Shown here: positions 1 to 9,000 of the stretch, piece after piece
Layout: each line of letters opens with the position of its first letter
Numbering within the stretch: the stretch's first letter is position 1
From: Streptomyces sp. NBC_01689
Lineage (GTDB): Bacteria > Actinomycetota > Actinomycetes > Streptomycetales > Streptomycetaceae
Assembly (NCBI RefSeq): GCF_036250675.1
Contig: NZ_CP109592.1
Location: 7,254,001 to 7,318,000 of the forward strand
Reading direction: 5' to 3'
Length of the DNA: 64,000 bases
Program-made: the position numbers and the translations under genes
Notes under the pieces: model-generated
The model's database searches: none
Told to the model about the DNA's origin: nothing
What the model saw: only the letters and a program-made list of their open reading frames with translations

Positions 1-638
1 ACAACTTCTGGGGCGGGCGCACCTTCGTACGCGACCAGGGCCCCACCGAGCTGGCCAACCACGGCGCCCAGCGGCACTCCGCCTTCCGGCCGGTCGACCC
101 GGGCGGCTTCACCGAGGAACTGCGCTGGGTGGCCGCGGGCGGTGAACTGCTGCGCGAGCGCCGGACCGTGGCCGCGACCGGGCTCACCGACGAGGCCTGG
201 GCGCTGGACTTCACCTTCGCGCTCACGAACACGACGCCGAAGCCACTCTCCCTCGGCAGCCCCGCCACCAACGGCCGGCCGGGCGCGGCCTACGGCGGCT
301 TCTTCTGGCGGGCCCGCAGGGAGTCCGGAGCACCGCGCGTCCTCACCGCCGACGCCGAGGGCGAGGAAGCGGTGCACGGTGCCCGCGCCGACTGGCTCGC
401 GCTCTCGGGCGAGGACTGGACCCTGGTCTTCGCCGGGGCGACCGAACGGACCCGCCGCGACCCGTGGTTCGTGCGCACCAGCGCGTACCCGGGTGTCGGC
501 TCCAGCCTCGCGCACACCGAACGGCTCGCCGTCGGGCCGGGGGAGACGGTCGTACGCCGCATCGTGACCGTCGTCGCGGACGGCACCCTCGGCCGGGGCG
601 AGGCCGCCGCGCTCGTCCGCCGGGCGGTGAGCCCCTGA
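1..638 (+). CDS. PmoA family (DUF6807-like) protein, 5' end outside window
   Basis: The open frame runs in from the window edge and ends with TGA at 636-638, so only the C-terminal part (about 210 residues) is present. The visible sequence contains NFWGGRTFVRDQG near the edge and later a run with GRPGAAYGGFFWRARR, which resemble PmoA-family proteins (named from methane oxygenase but in actinomycetes usually next to sugar-catabolic genes). Its biochemical function is not established. The TGA overlaps the ATG of the following GH43 gene by one base, so the two are translationally coupled and probably share a job in plant glycan use. The family call rests on pattern recognition of half a protein. 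Confidence 0.65.
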   Translation, partial: NFWGGRTFVRDQGPTELANHGAQRHSAFRPVDPGGFTEELRWVAAGGELLRERRTVAATGLTDEAWALDFTFALTNTTPKPLSLGSPATNGRPGAAYGGFFWRARRESGAPRVLTADAEGEEAVHGARADWLALSGEDWTLVFAGATERTRRDPWFVRTSAYPGVGSSLAHTERLAVGPGETVVRRIVTVVADGTLGRGEAAALVRRAVSP

Positions 639-2245
639 TGGCCCTTCCCTCCGCCGACCTGGGCGACGGCACCTACCGCAACCCCGTGCTCGACGCGGAC
701 TGGTCCGACCCCGATCTGCTGTGCGTCGGCGACGACTTCTACCTCACCGCCTCCAGCTTCGGCCGGGTGCCGGGCCTGCCCCTGCTGCACTCCCGCGACC
801 TGGTCAACTGGACCCTCGTCGGGCACGCCCTGCAACGCCTGGAACCAGTGCGGGAGTTCAGCCGGCCCCAGCACGACTGCGGGGTCTGGGCACCCTCCCT
901 GCGCCATCACGACGACCGCTTGTGGATCTTCTGGGGCGACCCCGACCGGGGCGTCTTCCAGGTCAACGCCCCCGAGTTCCGCGGACCTTGGACCCGCCCG
1001 CACCTGGTGAAGGAGGGCAAGGGCCTGATCGACGCCTGTCCGCTGTGGGACGAGGAGACCGGCGAGGCGTACCTCGTGCACGCCTGGGCCGCATCCCGTT
1101 CGGGGGTGAAGAACCGGCTCACCGGGCACCGGATGCGGCCCGACGGCACCGGACTGCTCGACGAGGGCGAGGTGATCGTCGACGGGGACCGGATCCCCGG
1201 CTGGTTCACCCTGGAAGGCCCCAAGGCCTACCGGCACGACGGCTGGTTCTGGATCTTCGCGCCCGCGGGGGGAGTCGAGACCGGCTGGCAGGGCGCGTTC
1301 CGCTCGCGCGGCTTCTTCGGTCCGTACGAGGAGCGGGTGGTGCTGGAGCAGGGGGCGACCGGGATCAACGGGCCGCACCAGGGCGGCTGGGTACGCACGG
1401 CGGCCGGGGAGTACTGGTTCGCGCACTTCCAGCACCGGGGCCCGTACGGGAGGGTCGTGCACCTCCAGCCGATGCGCTGGGACGGGCCGGACGGATGGCC
1501 GGTGATCGGCGACGAGGGCACCCCCGTCGCCGTGCACCCAAAGCCCGATCTGCCGCCGCAGCCGCTCTCGGCACCTCCCACCGACGACGACTTCCCGGGC
1601 GGCCGGTTCGGCCGGCAGTGGCAGTGGGCCGCCCATCCGCCCGCCGGTTCCCGGCCCCGCCCGGACCCGGGGGACCCCCGGGCCGGCTGGGCCACCCAGC
1701 ACTCCCGCGACGGGCTGCGGCTGACCTGTGTGAGGACGCCGGACGCGGACGATCTGCGGAGACTGCCGCACGTCCTGACCCAGCGGCTGCCCGGGACCGC
1801 CGTCACCGTCGAGGTGGAGCTGCGGCTCGACAGCGAGGAGCCCGGCGCGCGGGCGGGACTCGCCGTGCTGGGGGACGCGTTCAGCTGGATCGGGCTCCAG
1901 CGCCACCCCGACGGTTCGGTGCGTCTCGTGCACCGGTTCGCCGAGTCCGTCGCGACCGGGGGGCCGGTCCGGTCCGTCGGGCCGTGGGGGAAGGAGCGCG
2001 ACGCCGCCGTCTCCCAGGAGGCACCGGAGGGCCGGGCCCGGCTGTGGATCGAGGCCGGCGCGGGGGCGCGCTGCCGTTTCTCGTACGACGTCGGCGGCGG
2101 CCGGGTCCCCTCCGGCCAGGTCTTCGCCGCCACTCCCTGGCGCTGGGTCGGTGCCCTGCTCGGGCTCTTCGCGCTCGCGCCCGCCGGCCGGGGACACGCC
2201 GGCGCCGCCACGTTCACGCACTTCCGCATCACCGCGACCCCCTGA
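638..2245 (+). CDS. Glycoside hydrolase family 43 protein (beta-xylosidase/arabinofuranosidase type)
   Basis: This 535-residue protein probably removes xylose or arabinose from plant oligosaccharides. The N-terminal two thirds look like a GH43 five-bladed propeller. The family general base is the Asp of the NPVLDADWSDPD motif (about residue 24), a second acidic site lies in GLIDACPLWD (about 131), and the likely general acid Glu is in FTLEGPKAY (about 192). Residues after about 310 form a beta-rich C-terminal domain like the DUF1349/laminin-G-type domain common in GH43 enzymes. No signal peptide is visible, so it likely acts on imported oligosaccharides. I chose ATG 638 because it overlaps the previous stop codon (TGATG) and lies just before the conserved core; the frame stays open upstream but that part reads as shadow. 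The exact substrate cannot be read from sequence. Confidence 0.88.
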   Translation: MALPSADLGDGTYRNPVLDADWSDPDLLCVGDDFYLTASSFGRVPGLPLLHSRDLVNWTLVGHALQRLEPVREFSRPQHDCGVWAPSLRHHDDRLWIFWGDPDRGVFQVNAPEFRGPWTRPHLVKEGKGLIDACPLWDEETGEAYLVHAWAASRSGVKNRLTGHRMRPDGTGLLDEGEVIVDGDRIPGWFTLEGPKAYRHDGWFWIFAPAGGVETGWQGAFRSRGFFGPYEERVVLEQGATGINGPHQGGWVRTAAGEYWFAHFQHRGPYGRVVHLQPMRWDGPDGWPVIGDEGTPVAVHPKPDLPPQPLSAPPTDDDFPGGRFGRQWQWAAHPPAGSRPRPDPGDPRAGWATQHSRDGLRLTCVRTPDADDLRRLPHVLTQRLPGTAVTVEVELRLDSEEPGARAGLAVLGDAFSWIGLQRHPDGSVRLVHRFAESVATGGPVRSVGPWGKERDAAVSQEAPEGRARLWIEAGAGARCRFSYDVGGGRVPSGQVFAATPWRWVGALLGLFALAPAGRGHAGAATFTHFRITATP

Positions 2246-2432
2246 GGGCCGTCCACCGCCGTCACCACCGAGCCCGTGGGGAGCCGCCGTGCCGCACCTG
2301 TCGAGCAAGCGCTTTCTCCATCCCTGTACCCGACGCCCGGAGCCGGGGCCACCGGTCCCGGCCCCGGGCGCGGACGACCGTGACCGACCAGACCCCGCGC
2401 ACGCGGGGGAACCACAGGAAGAGAGCCGACCA

Positions 2433-3770
2433 ATGAAGATCAGCATCCACAGGACCACGCGTTCCGCGCTGGCCGTCGCCCTGGGTTCCGTGCTCGCGCT
2501 CACCGTCACCGCCTGCGGTGACGACGGCAGCGGGGCGGCGGGGGACAAGGGCGGCGACGGCTCGGGCAAGGGCCGGATCACCTTCTGGGACAACAACGGC
2601 GGTGTCCGCACCGACATCTGGAAGCAGATCATCGCGGACTTCGAGAAGAAGTACCCGGACATCAAGGTCGACTACGTGGGCATCCCCGCGGCGAGCGCCC
2701 AGTCGAAGTACGACACCGCGATCCAGGGCGGCGGTCTGCCCGACGTCGGCGGAGTGGGCACCGCGATGCTCGCCGAGGTCGCCGTCCAGGGCGCCCTGGA
2801 CCCGCTCGACGGCAGGCTGGCGAAGAGTCCGCTGAAGGGCAGACTGAGCCGGAACCTGCTCGACGTCAGCCGGGCCGCGGGTGGTGCGGGCAAGCTCTAT
2901 CAGGTGCCGACGTCCGCGAACAACGGCACGCTCTGGTATCGCACCGACCTCTTCGAGTCGGCCGGCCTGGACGCGCCGACCACCTGGACGAAGTTCTACG
3001 AGGCCGCCGACAAGCTCACGGACAAGGGCAGGAACCGCTTCGGCTTCACCATCCGGGGCGGCGAGGGAGCCATCGCGCCGGCCCTGGACGCGGTGTACGG
3101 CCAGACGGGCCTCACCTCGTTCTGGAACGGCGACCGGACCACCGTCAACGATCCCAGGAACGTGGCGGCGCTGGAGAAGTACATCGCCCTGTACAAGAAG
3201 GACACCCCGTCCGCGGACGTCAACAACGACTTCGCCAAGATGGTCGCCCAGTGGGACAGCGGCAGCATCGGCATGCTGAGCCACAACCTCGGCTCCTACC
3301 AGGATCATCTGAAGGCGCTCGGCGCGGGGAAGTTCAAGGGCATCCCGAACCCCACGCGGGACGACGGCACGCGGGTGCAGGTCTCCAACCCGGTCGACGG
3401 GCTGAGCCTCTTCAAGTCCAGCAAGAACAAGTCGGCGGCCTGGAAGTTCATCGAGTTCGCCGTCTCGGCCGCGGAGAACTCCAAGTTCAACGAGTCGGCG
3501 GGCCAGGTCCCGGCGAACACCGACGCGGCCGAGGACGCCTGGGTCCAGCGGGCCGAGCCGACCAGGCTCGCCGCGGAGGCGCTCAACGGCGCCGGCACCA
3601 AGATCGTGCAGCTGCCGTACTACCTGCCGGACTGGAACACCATCTCCAAGGCGGACAACGAGCCCAACTTCCAGAAGCTGCTGCTCGGGAAGATGAGCGC
3701 GAAGGACTTCCTGGACACGCTGGCCGACCAGCTCGACAAGGCACAGGCGGACTGGAAGGCGCATCACTAG
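2433..3770 (+). CDS. Sugar ABC transporter substrate-binding lipoprotein
   Basis: A 445-residue family 1 extracellular solute-binding protein. It opens with a lipoprotein signal peptide whose lipobox is VTAC, with the Cys near residue 29, followed by an acidic, glycine-rich linker. The mature part has the family look: ITFWDNNGG, a WKQIIADFEKKYPDIKVDY helix-strand unit and a late LPYYLPDWNTISKADNEPNFQKLL segment. It should capture oligosaccharides outside the membrane for an ABC importer. The ATG at 2433 has an AGGAAGAG ribosome site upstream. No permease or ATPase gene follows, so it must use a transporter encoded elsewhere or a shared MsiK-type ATPase (inference). Position between a GH43 enzyme and a pectate lyase suggests a pectin- or xylan-derived ligand. 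Confidence 0.9.
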   Translation: MKISIHRTTRSALAVALGSVLALTVTACGDDGSGAAGDKGGDGSGKGRITFWDNNGGVRTDIWKQIIADFEKKYPDIKVDYVGIPAASAQSKYDTAIQGGGLPDVGGVGTAMLAEVAVQGALDPLDGRLAKSPLKGRLSRNLLDVSRAAGGAGKLYQVPTSANNGTLWYRTDLFESAGLDAPTTWTKFYEAADKLTDKGRNRFGFTIRGGEGAIAPALDAVYGQTGLTSFWNGDRTTVNDPRNVAALEKYIALYKKDTPSADVNNDFAKMVAQWDSGSIGMLSHNLGSYQDHLKALGAGKFKGIPNPTRDDGTRVQVSNPVDGLSLFKSSKNKSAAWKFIEFAVSAAENSKFNESAGQVPANTDAAEDAWVQRAEPTRLAAEALNGAGTKIVQLPYYLPDWNTISKADNEPNFQKLLLGKMSAKDFLDTLADQLDKAQADWKAHH

Positions 3771-4002
3771 TCACGCCGGTTCGCCGCGCGGGCCGGTTCG
3801 GTCCGTGTGTGGCCGGTCGGTCCGGGAAGGGACGCGGGAGCGGCCGGCACGGGTGGCGCCGTGTCCCGTGTCCCACCGGCCGGCCGCGGCCGGCCGGCGC
3901 GATTCCCGGCGCCTCGGCCCGGACGCGTGAATCCTCGCGTGGCCGTTCGACCCGTTCCTCCCCTCCCCTCCCGTACTCCCACCGGAAAGCGAGAGCCGCA
4001 CC
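3771..4002 (+). other. Intergenic region with a 22-nt perfect palindrome
   Basis: This 232-bp gap separates the binding-protein gene from the pectate lyase. At 3876-3897 it holds a perfect GC-only palindrome centred on CCGCGG. It could be a terminator-like hairpin or an operator for the pectate lyase. No convincing -10/-35 pair was seen; a GAGAG ribosome site sits just before 4003. Confidence 0.45.
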
Positions 4003-5337
4003 ATGATCGAGAACCGTTCCGTGAACTCACTGAAGTGTCATGCTCGCGTCATCGCGTCGCTGGTCGGATGCACCGCCCTCGTCCTGGCCGCCACCGGCAC
4101 CACCGCCCAGGCCCGGACGCGAACCCACGACCTCGCCCGCCAGGTCCTCCCCGCCGGCGACGGCTGGGGCTCCGCCACCACCGGCACCACCGGGGGAGCG
4201 GCCGCCGACGCCGCGCACGTCCACACCGTCACCACCTGGGCGGGGTTCAGGGCCGCGCTGGCGGACGGCTCCACCGCGCCGAGGATCATCAGGGTGAAGG
4301 GCACGATCGACGCCGGCGCCGACGGCTGCGAGTCCTTCGCCGCGCCGGGCTACGACTTCGACGCCTATCTGCGGAAGTACGCGCCGGAGAACTGGGGTCG
4401 CACCACCGACCTGAACGCCGAGCCCGACGACAGCCCCGAGGGGCTGCGCCGCGCCTCCGCCGCACGCCAGGACACCGCCGTCAAGGCGGAGATCCCCGCG
4501 AACACCACGCTGATCGGCGTCGGCAGGAACGCGGGCTTCAAGGGGGCCAGTCTCCAGATCAAGGGCGTGGACAACGTCGTGGTCCGCAACCTCACCTTCG
4601 AGAGCCCGCTCGACTGCTTCCCGCAGTGGGACCCGACCGACACCGCCGTCGGCAACTGGAACTCCGAGTACGACAGCGCGGTGGTCCACGGCTCCACGCA
4701 TGTCTGGCTGGACCACGACACCTTCACCGACGGGGACCACCCCGACAGCTCGCTGCCCACGTACTTCGGCCGGATCTACGAGCAGCACGACGGCGAGCTG
4801 GACATCGTCAGGGGCGCGGACTACGTGACCGCGTCCTGGAACGTGTTCACCGACCACGACAAGACGATCCTGGTCGGCAACAGCGACAGCGCCGAGACCG
4901 CCGCGCTCGACCGGGGCCACCTCAAGGTGACCTTCCACCACAACCTGTTCTCGAACCTCGTCGAGCGCGCGCCGCGGGTCCGCTTCGGCCAGGTGGACTC
5001 GTACAACAACCACTTCGTCGCGGGCGAGGGCTTCTCCTACAGCTACGGCATCGGCATGGAGTCCCAACTCGTCGCGGAGCACAACGCGTTCACCCTGCCG
5101 AGCGGGACCAGCGCGGCGACGGTCCTGAAGAAGTGGAAGGAGGCGCCGCTCACCGCGGCGGACAACTACGTCAACGGGGTGGTGACGGACCTGATCGCGG
5201 TGCACAACGCGGAGATCCCGGCCGAGCCCCTGCGGTCCGGCGCCGGCTGGACACCGACCCTGCGGCCCCGGGTCGACCGGCCGAGGGCGGTACCGGGGCT
5301 CGTCGACCACGGCGCGGGCGCGGGAAAGCTCCGCTGA
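4003..5337 (+). CDS. Secreted pectate lyase, polysaccharide lyase family 1
   Basis: A 444-residue secreted enzyme that cleaves polygalacturonate by beta-elimination, normally with calcium. Residues 1-38 form a signal peptide with a hydrophobic core and an A-Q-A-type cleavage site. The mature protein is a right-handed parallel beta-helix of the PL1 type. Visible family motifs are VWLDHDTFTDGDH (calcium-site region), ADYVTASWNVFTDHDKTILVG, and ERAPRVRFGQVDSYNNHF, which carries the conserved catalytic/substrate arginine. The start ATG 4003 follows a purine-rich GAGAG stretch. It ends the polysaccharide block and is followed by a GC-rich hairpin. Family assignment is strong; preferred pectin methylation state is unknown. 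Confidence 0.92.
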   Translation: MIENRSVNSLKCHARVIASLVGCTALVLAATGTTAQARTRTHDLARQVLPAGDGWGSATTGTTGGAAADAAHVHTVTTWAGFRAALADGSTAPRIIRVKGTIDAGADGCESFAAPGYDFDAYLRKYAPENWGRTTDLNAEPDDSPEGLRRASAARQDTAVKAEIPANTTLIGVGRNAGFKGASLQIKGVDNVVVRNLTFESPLDCFPQWDPTDTAVGNWNSEYDSAVVHGSTHVWLDHDTFTDGDHPDSSLPTYFGRIYEQHDGELDIVRGADYVTASWNVFTDHDKTILVGNSDSAETAALDRGHLKVTFHHNLFSNLVERAPRVRFGQVDSYNNHFVAGEGFSYSYGIGMESQLVAEHNAFTLPSGTSAATVLKKWKEAPLTAADNYVNGVVTDLIAVHNAEIPAEPLRSGAGWTPTLRPRVDRPRAVPGLVDHGAGAGKLR

Positions 5338-5356
5338 CCTCGGCCGGAATCCGCTG

Positions 5357-5387
5357 CGGGCCGGGCCGCCCGTGGGCGCCCGGCCCG
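5357..5387 (+). terminator. Hairpin after pectate lyase gene
   Basis: Perfect 10-bp arms (5357-5366 and 5378-5387) flank an 11-nt segment that can itself pair, giving a long GC stem 19 nt after the stop codon. There is no U-tract, as is usual in Streptomyces. Confidence 0.6.
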
Positions 5388-5467
5388 TCCCCCGCCGTCC
5401 GCTGCACCTGGCGTCCGCCGGGATGGGCGGACGCGCCCTGTGCCTTCGTGGACTTGGAGGTCGAGCT

Positions 5468-6013
5468 TCAGTGTCGGCGGACTTCGACAGGCCAGGGTCC
5501 GCTCGGTCCTGCCGATGAGGAGTAGTCATCGCGCCGGATCTCAAGAAGTGCCTCGTGCACGTAACCCTCGATGTCCGGCACGTAGGACGCGAGACCCGGG
5601 CGGCGCATCGTGAAGGTCACATTGGCCGTGAGGGTGTCGTCGTCGAGTCCGCCCATCGAGAGGGAGACGTACGCGCTCACGGAATTCTCCCCGAATTGCC
5701 CTTCTGCACTTTCGAGGCATGCGAAGGAGTAGGCGAGGCACCGGCGGAGAAGCGGCTCCTCGCGATCCTTCCCGGATGCGGGAAGGTCGTAGTCGGTCAT
5801 CGCACGGCCGTTGACCGAGGTCTCCTCCTGCACCACGTCGAAGAAGGAACCGACCGTACCCTCGGCCAGTTCGGCCAGCAGGACCGCACCGCCGGAGGTC
5901 ACGGTCCAGCCGTGCCCGGCGACATCACGGAAGGGCTGCGGAATATCCGACTTCGTCAGCCCGGCGAGGTCGGTCCGCTGCACCATGGCGGCCATCATTC
6001 TGTTCACGCGCAT
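5468..6013 (-). CDS. Putative immunity protein for the RHS toxin
   Basis: A 181-residue protein of no family I recognise. It begins 2 nt after the stop codon of the RHS toxin gene, the normal place for the cognate immunity gene of a polymorphic toxin. It has no signal peptide or membrane segment, so it should act in the cytoplasm by binding the toxin tip. The composition is mixed alpha/beta, with many acidic residues near SGKDREEP, GLDDDTL and IRRDDYSS, as is common for immunity proteins that mask basic nucleases. Base composition is lower in GC than the surrounding genes, which fits horizontal exchange of toxin/immunity cassettes. The role is inferred from position; an internal ATG at codon 6 is an alternative start. 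Confidence 0.6.
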   Translation of the reverse strand: MRVNRMMAAMVQRTDLAGLTKSDIPQPFRDVAGHGWTVTSGGAVLLAELAEGTVGSFFDVVQEETSVNGRAMTDYDLPASGKDREEPLLRRCLAYSFACLESAEGQFGENSVSAYVSLSMGGLDDDTLTANVTFTMRRPGLASYVPDIEGYVHEALLEIRRDDYSSSAGPSGPWPVEVRRH

Positions 6014-6015
6014 GT

Positions 6016-9000
6016 CTATCCCTCGCCCAGAGCGGCGAGTCCCTTTCTGATGGCGGCGATGAATCCCGGATTGTTCCCCACGGCCTTCAACAGTGAACGA
6101 GGGATCCCGTCGAACTCTCCGGTCTCGAAATTGTACTGGTATTTTGCGCTCTTGTTCGTTTGGTCCTGGAAATGCAGCTGCCCCGGACGTTGGCCCGGGT
6201 TGGGATTTTCTACGTCGATGCGATAGGGACCCTGATTCCAGAGGGTCTTGCTGGTGATCTGCGGCCCGTTGGAGCCGATCATTCCGGCGGACCGGGGGTC
6301 ACGAATTCCGTAGAGGTCCCGCATGTCCCGGATGCGGTCGTCCACGACCTTCGGATGGTACGGATCGTCCCTGAAGGCGGGCTGGGAACCATACCCGTCC
6401 CTGAGCTGCGGACAGGGTCCCAGGCCGAGCGGGTCCGACCAGGAGTACGGGTTGTGCACGTACGTGGCCGGATGGGGGGCCGGCGCCAGACCGAGAGGGT
6501 CGGGCGAGAGATAGCGCGCGGTTTCGGGGTCGTAGTAACGGAAGTAGTTGTAGTGGAGGCCCGTTTCCGCGTCGGCGAACTGGCCGGGAAAGCGCAGCGG
6601 GCAATCGGTGCTCGTTTCTTCTGCGTTCTCGAAGGCAGGGAGACCTGTGCCCCACAGAGCGGTACGCCGTTGCCAGGTCACCTCGCCTTCCTCGGTGACC
6701 AGTTCGGCGGGGGCGCCCACGGCATCCGTGACGATCGCGTGGAAGCGGACGTCACGGTCGCCCGTGGTCTCCTCCGCCAGCCGGGCGAGGAAGGACTCCT
6801 GCGAGCCGCGCGGCATGGGTGTGCGGTCGGTCTGGGCGACCGGCCGCGGGGTGTCGGGGAAATAGTCCCAGGACGTCACGCGGCCGTCAGGTGAGGTCTG
6901 CTCCGCCAGGCGGGTGCCGTCCCAGGAGAAGTCCGTGCGCGCGGTGACGGTGCGGTCCCCGGCGAGACGCGTCTTGGCGATCCGGCGGCCGAGGGGGTCG
7001 TACAGGTACTGCCAACGCTCGGCGTCCGGGGTGACCACCTCGGTCAGCCGGTCCTCGGCATCCCACGCGTACGTCCACGTGCGCCGCTGCCCGCTCAAGA
7101 GCACACGAGTCCTGCGCACGAGTCGGCCCTGGGCGTCGTGCTGGTACGTCGTGCGACCGGCACTGCGGATACGAGTGCCGTCGAAGGTGCGCTCGCCGGT
7201 GGCTTCGTGAGCCGGGGCGTTGGCGTGCGTGAGGTTGCCCGTGGTGTCGTAGGCGTAGGTCTCGCTCCAGCCGAGTGCGCGAACCCGGGTGACTCGGCCG
7301 ATGGCATCCAGTTCGAATGACCGTGTGCCTGAGGTGAGTTCACGGATCTGAGTGAGATGACCATCGGGGCGATAGGCGTAGGAGCGATGCTGGAGAAGCC
7401 GGTTGCCCGTGCCGTCTCCGGTGTCGGTCAGCGTCTGGGACGTGAGACGTCCTGCGGGGTCCCAGTTCTGGGAGAGCTCCACGTGATCGCCGAGAAGGCG
7501 CCGCGTCTCCCGGCCTGCCGCGTCGTATTCGAACGTCATTTGTCCAACGTCCGATTGGAAGACGACCGGGCGGCCCAGCGGATCGTAGGTCCAGTGCGAG
7601 GTGCGTCCGGACGGCGTGTGGCGACGGATGGTGCGCCCCAGGGCGTCGTGGACGAAGGAAGTCGTGCGGCCGTTGACGGTCTCACCGATGGTGCGGCCCG
7701 CTGCGTCGTACACGAAAGCGACTTCAGATCCCGCGTTGCGCGCACCGGCCAGACGACCGCTTGCAGCGTAGGTGTAGACCGTCGTCGCGCCGCTGTCGTC
7801 ACGCTGCTCGGTGACCCGGCCGAGCTGGTCCCGTGCGAAGCGCAGTGACTCGCCCGCGCCGTTGCGACGTGCGACAAGAGCGCCCGACGCGTCCTGTTCG
7901 TAGGCGAGTTGCCTTCCGTCGAAGTCGGTCTCCGCGATGAGGTGGCCCGCCGGGTCGTAGACGTACGACCATGTTCGGCCCCGCGGGTCGGTGACGCCTG
8001 TAAGGCGCAGCTCCGTGTCATGTGTGAACGTGTAGGTCGTGCCGTCCGGCGCGGTACGTGTGGCGGGGATGTCGAAAGGGGCGACCGTGTGATGGGTGAC
8101 GTTCCCCGCAAGGTCGCTGTGGGTCAGGAGGTTGCCCTGGGCGTCCCAGGTCCATGATTCTCTTGAGCCGTCAGGGAGCTCACGCCACTCCGGGCGCCCC
8201 TCGACCGTCCAGCTCAGCCGTGTCGTGCGGCCCAGCGGATCGGTGAGTTCCACGATCCGGCCGAAGGCGTCGCGACGGATGGTGGTGACATGCCCGATCT
8301 CGTCGGTGACCGTCACAGGGAGCCCGGCGGAGTCGGAAGTGACCGCACGCGTGTGGCCGAGGGGATCGGTCAGGGTGGCCAGATGACCGGACTCGTCATA
8401 CGTGTACCGCGTCTCGGCGCCGATCGGGTCGATCACGGCGAGCAGGTTGCCGCGGGAGTCGTAGGTGTGGCGCCACTCGGCACCACCGGGCTCGACCACG
8501 TCGGCGGGTAGGCTGGACGTGGTGTACGTCGCGCTGGCCACCGACCCGTCCGGCAGGGTCAGCTCGATGAGGTTTCCGGCGCTGTCGTAGTCGTAGCGGG
8601 TCGTGCGGCCCAGAGGGTCGGTGACCGAGCGGGGGCCCGCACCCCGCTCTTCCCATTCCGTGCGCGTGACGTATCCGAGCGCGTCGGTCTCCTCGACGAC
8701 CAGACCCTCGGCGTTGTAACGGTGACGGGAGGCATGGCCCAGTGAGTCGGTGTACGTGGTCGTGGACGCGGTGTCGTCGTACGTCAGCGTGCCCGAGAGG
8801 ATGCCGTCGACGCCCTCGGTGCGGACCACCCGGCCACGTTCGTCGTAGACGTAGCAGAACCAGGTCCCGCTACGGTCGGTCCATCGCGTCATCCGGCCCT
8901 GGTCGTCGTAACTGAACCGCAGTGGTTCGCCACTGGAGTCGGTCACCTCGGTGAGGTTGCCCGCGGGGTCGTAGCCGTATCGCATGACGAGCGTTCCCTC

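Noticed and set aside
290..2665. Long minus-strand open frame (791 codons)
   Set aside because: It is the antisense shadow of the GH43 and binding-protein genes; its Arg/Pro/Gly-rich product has no domain pattern.
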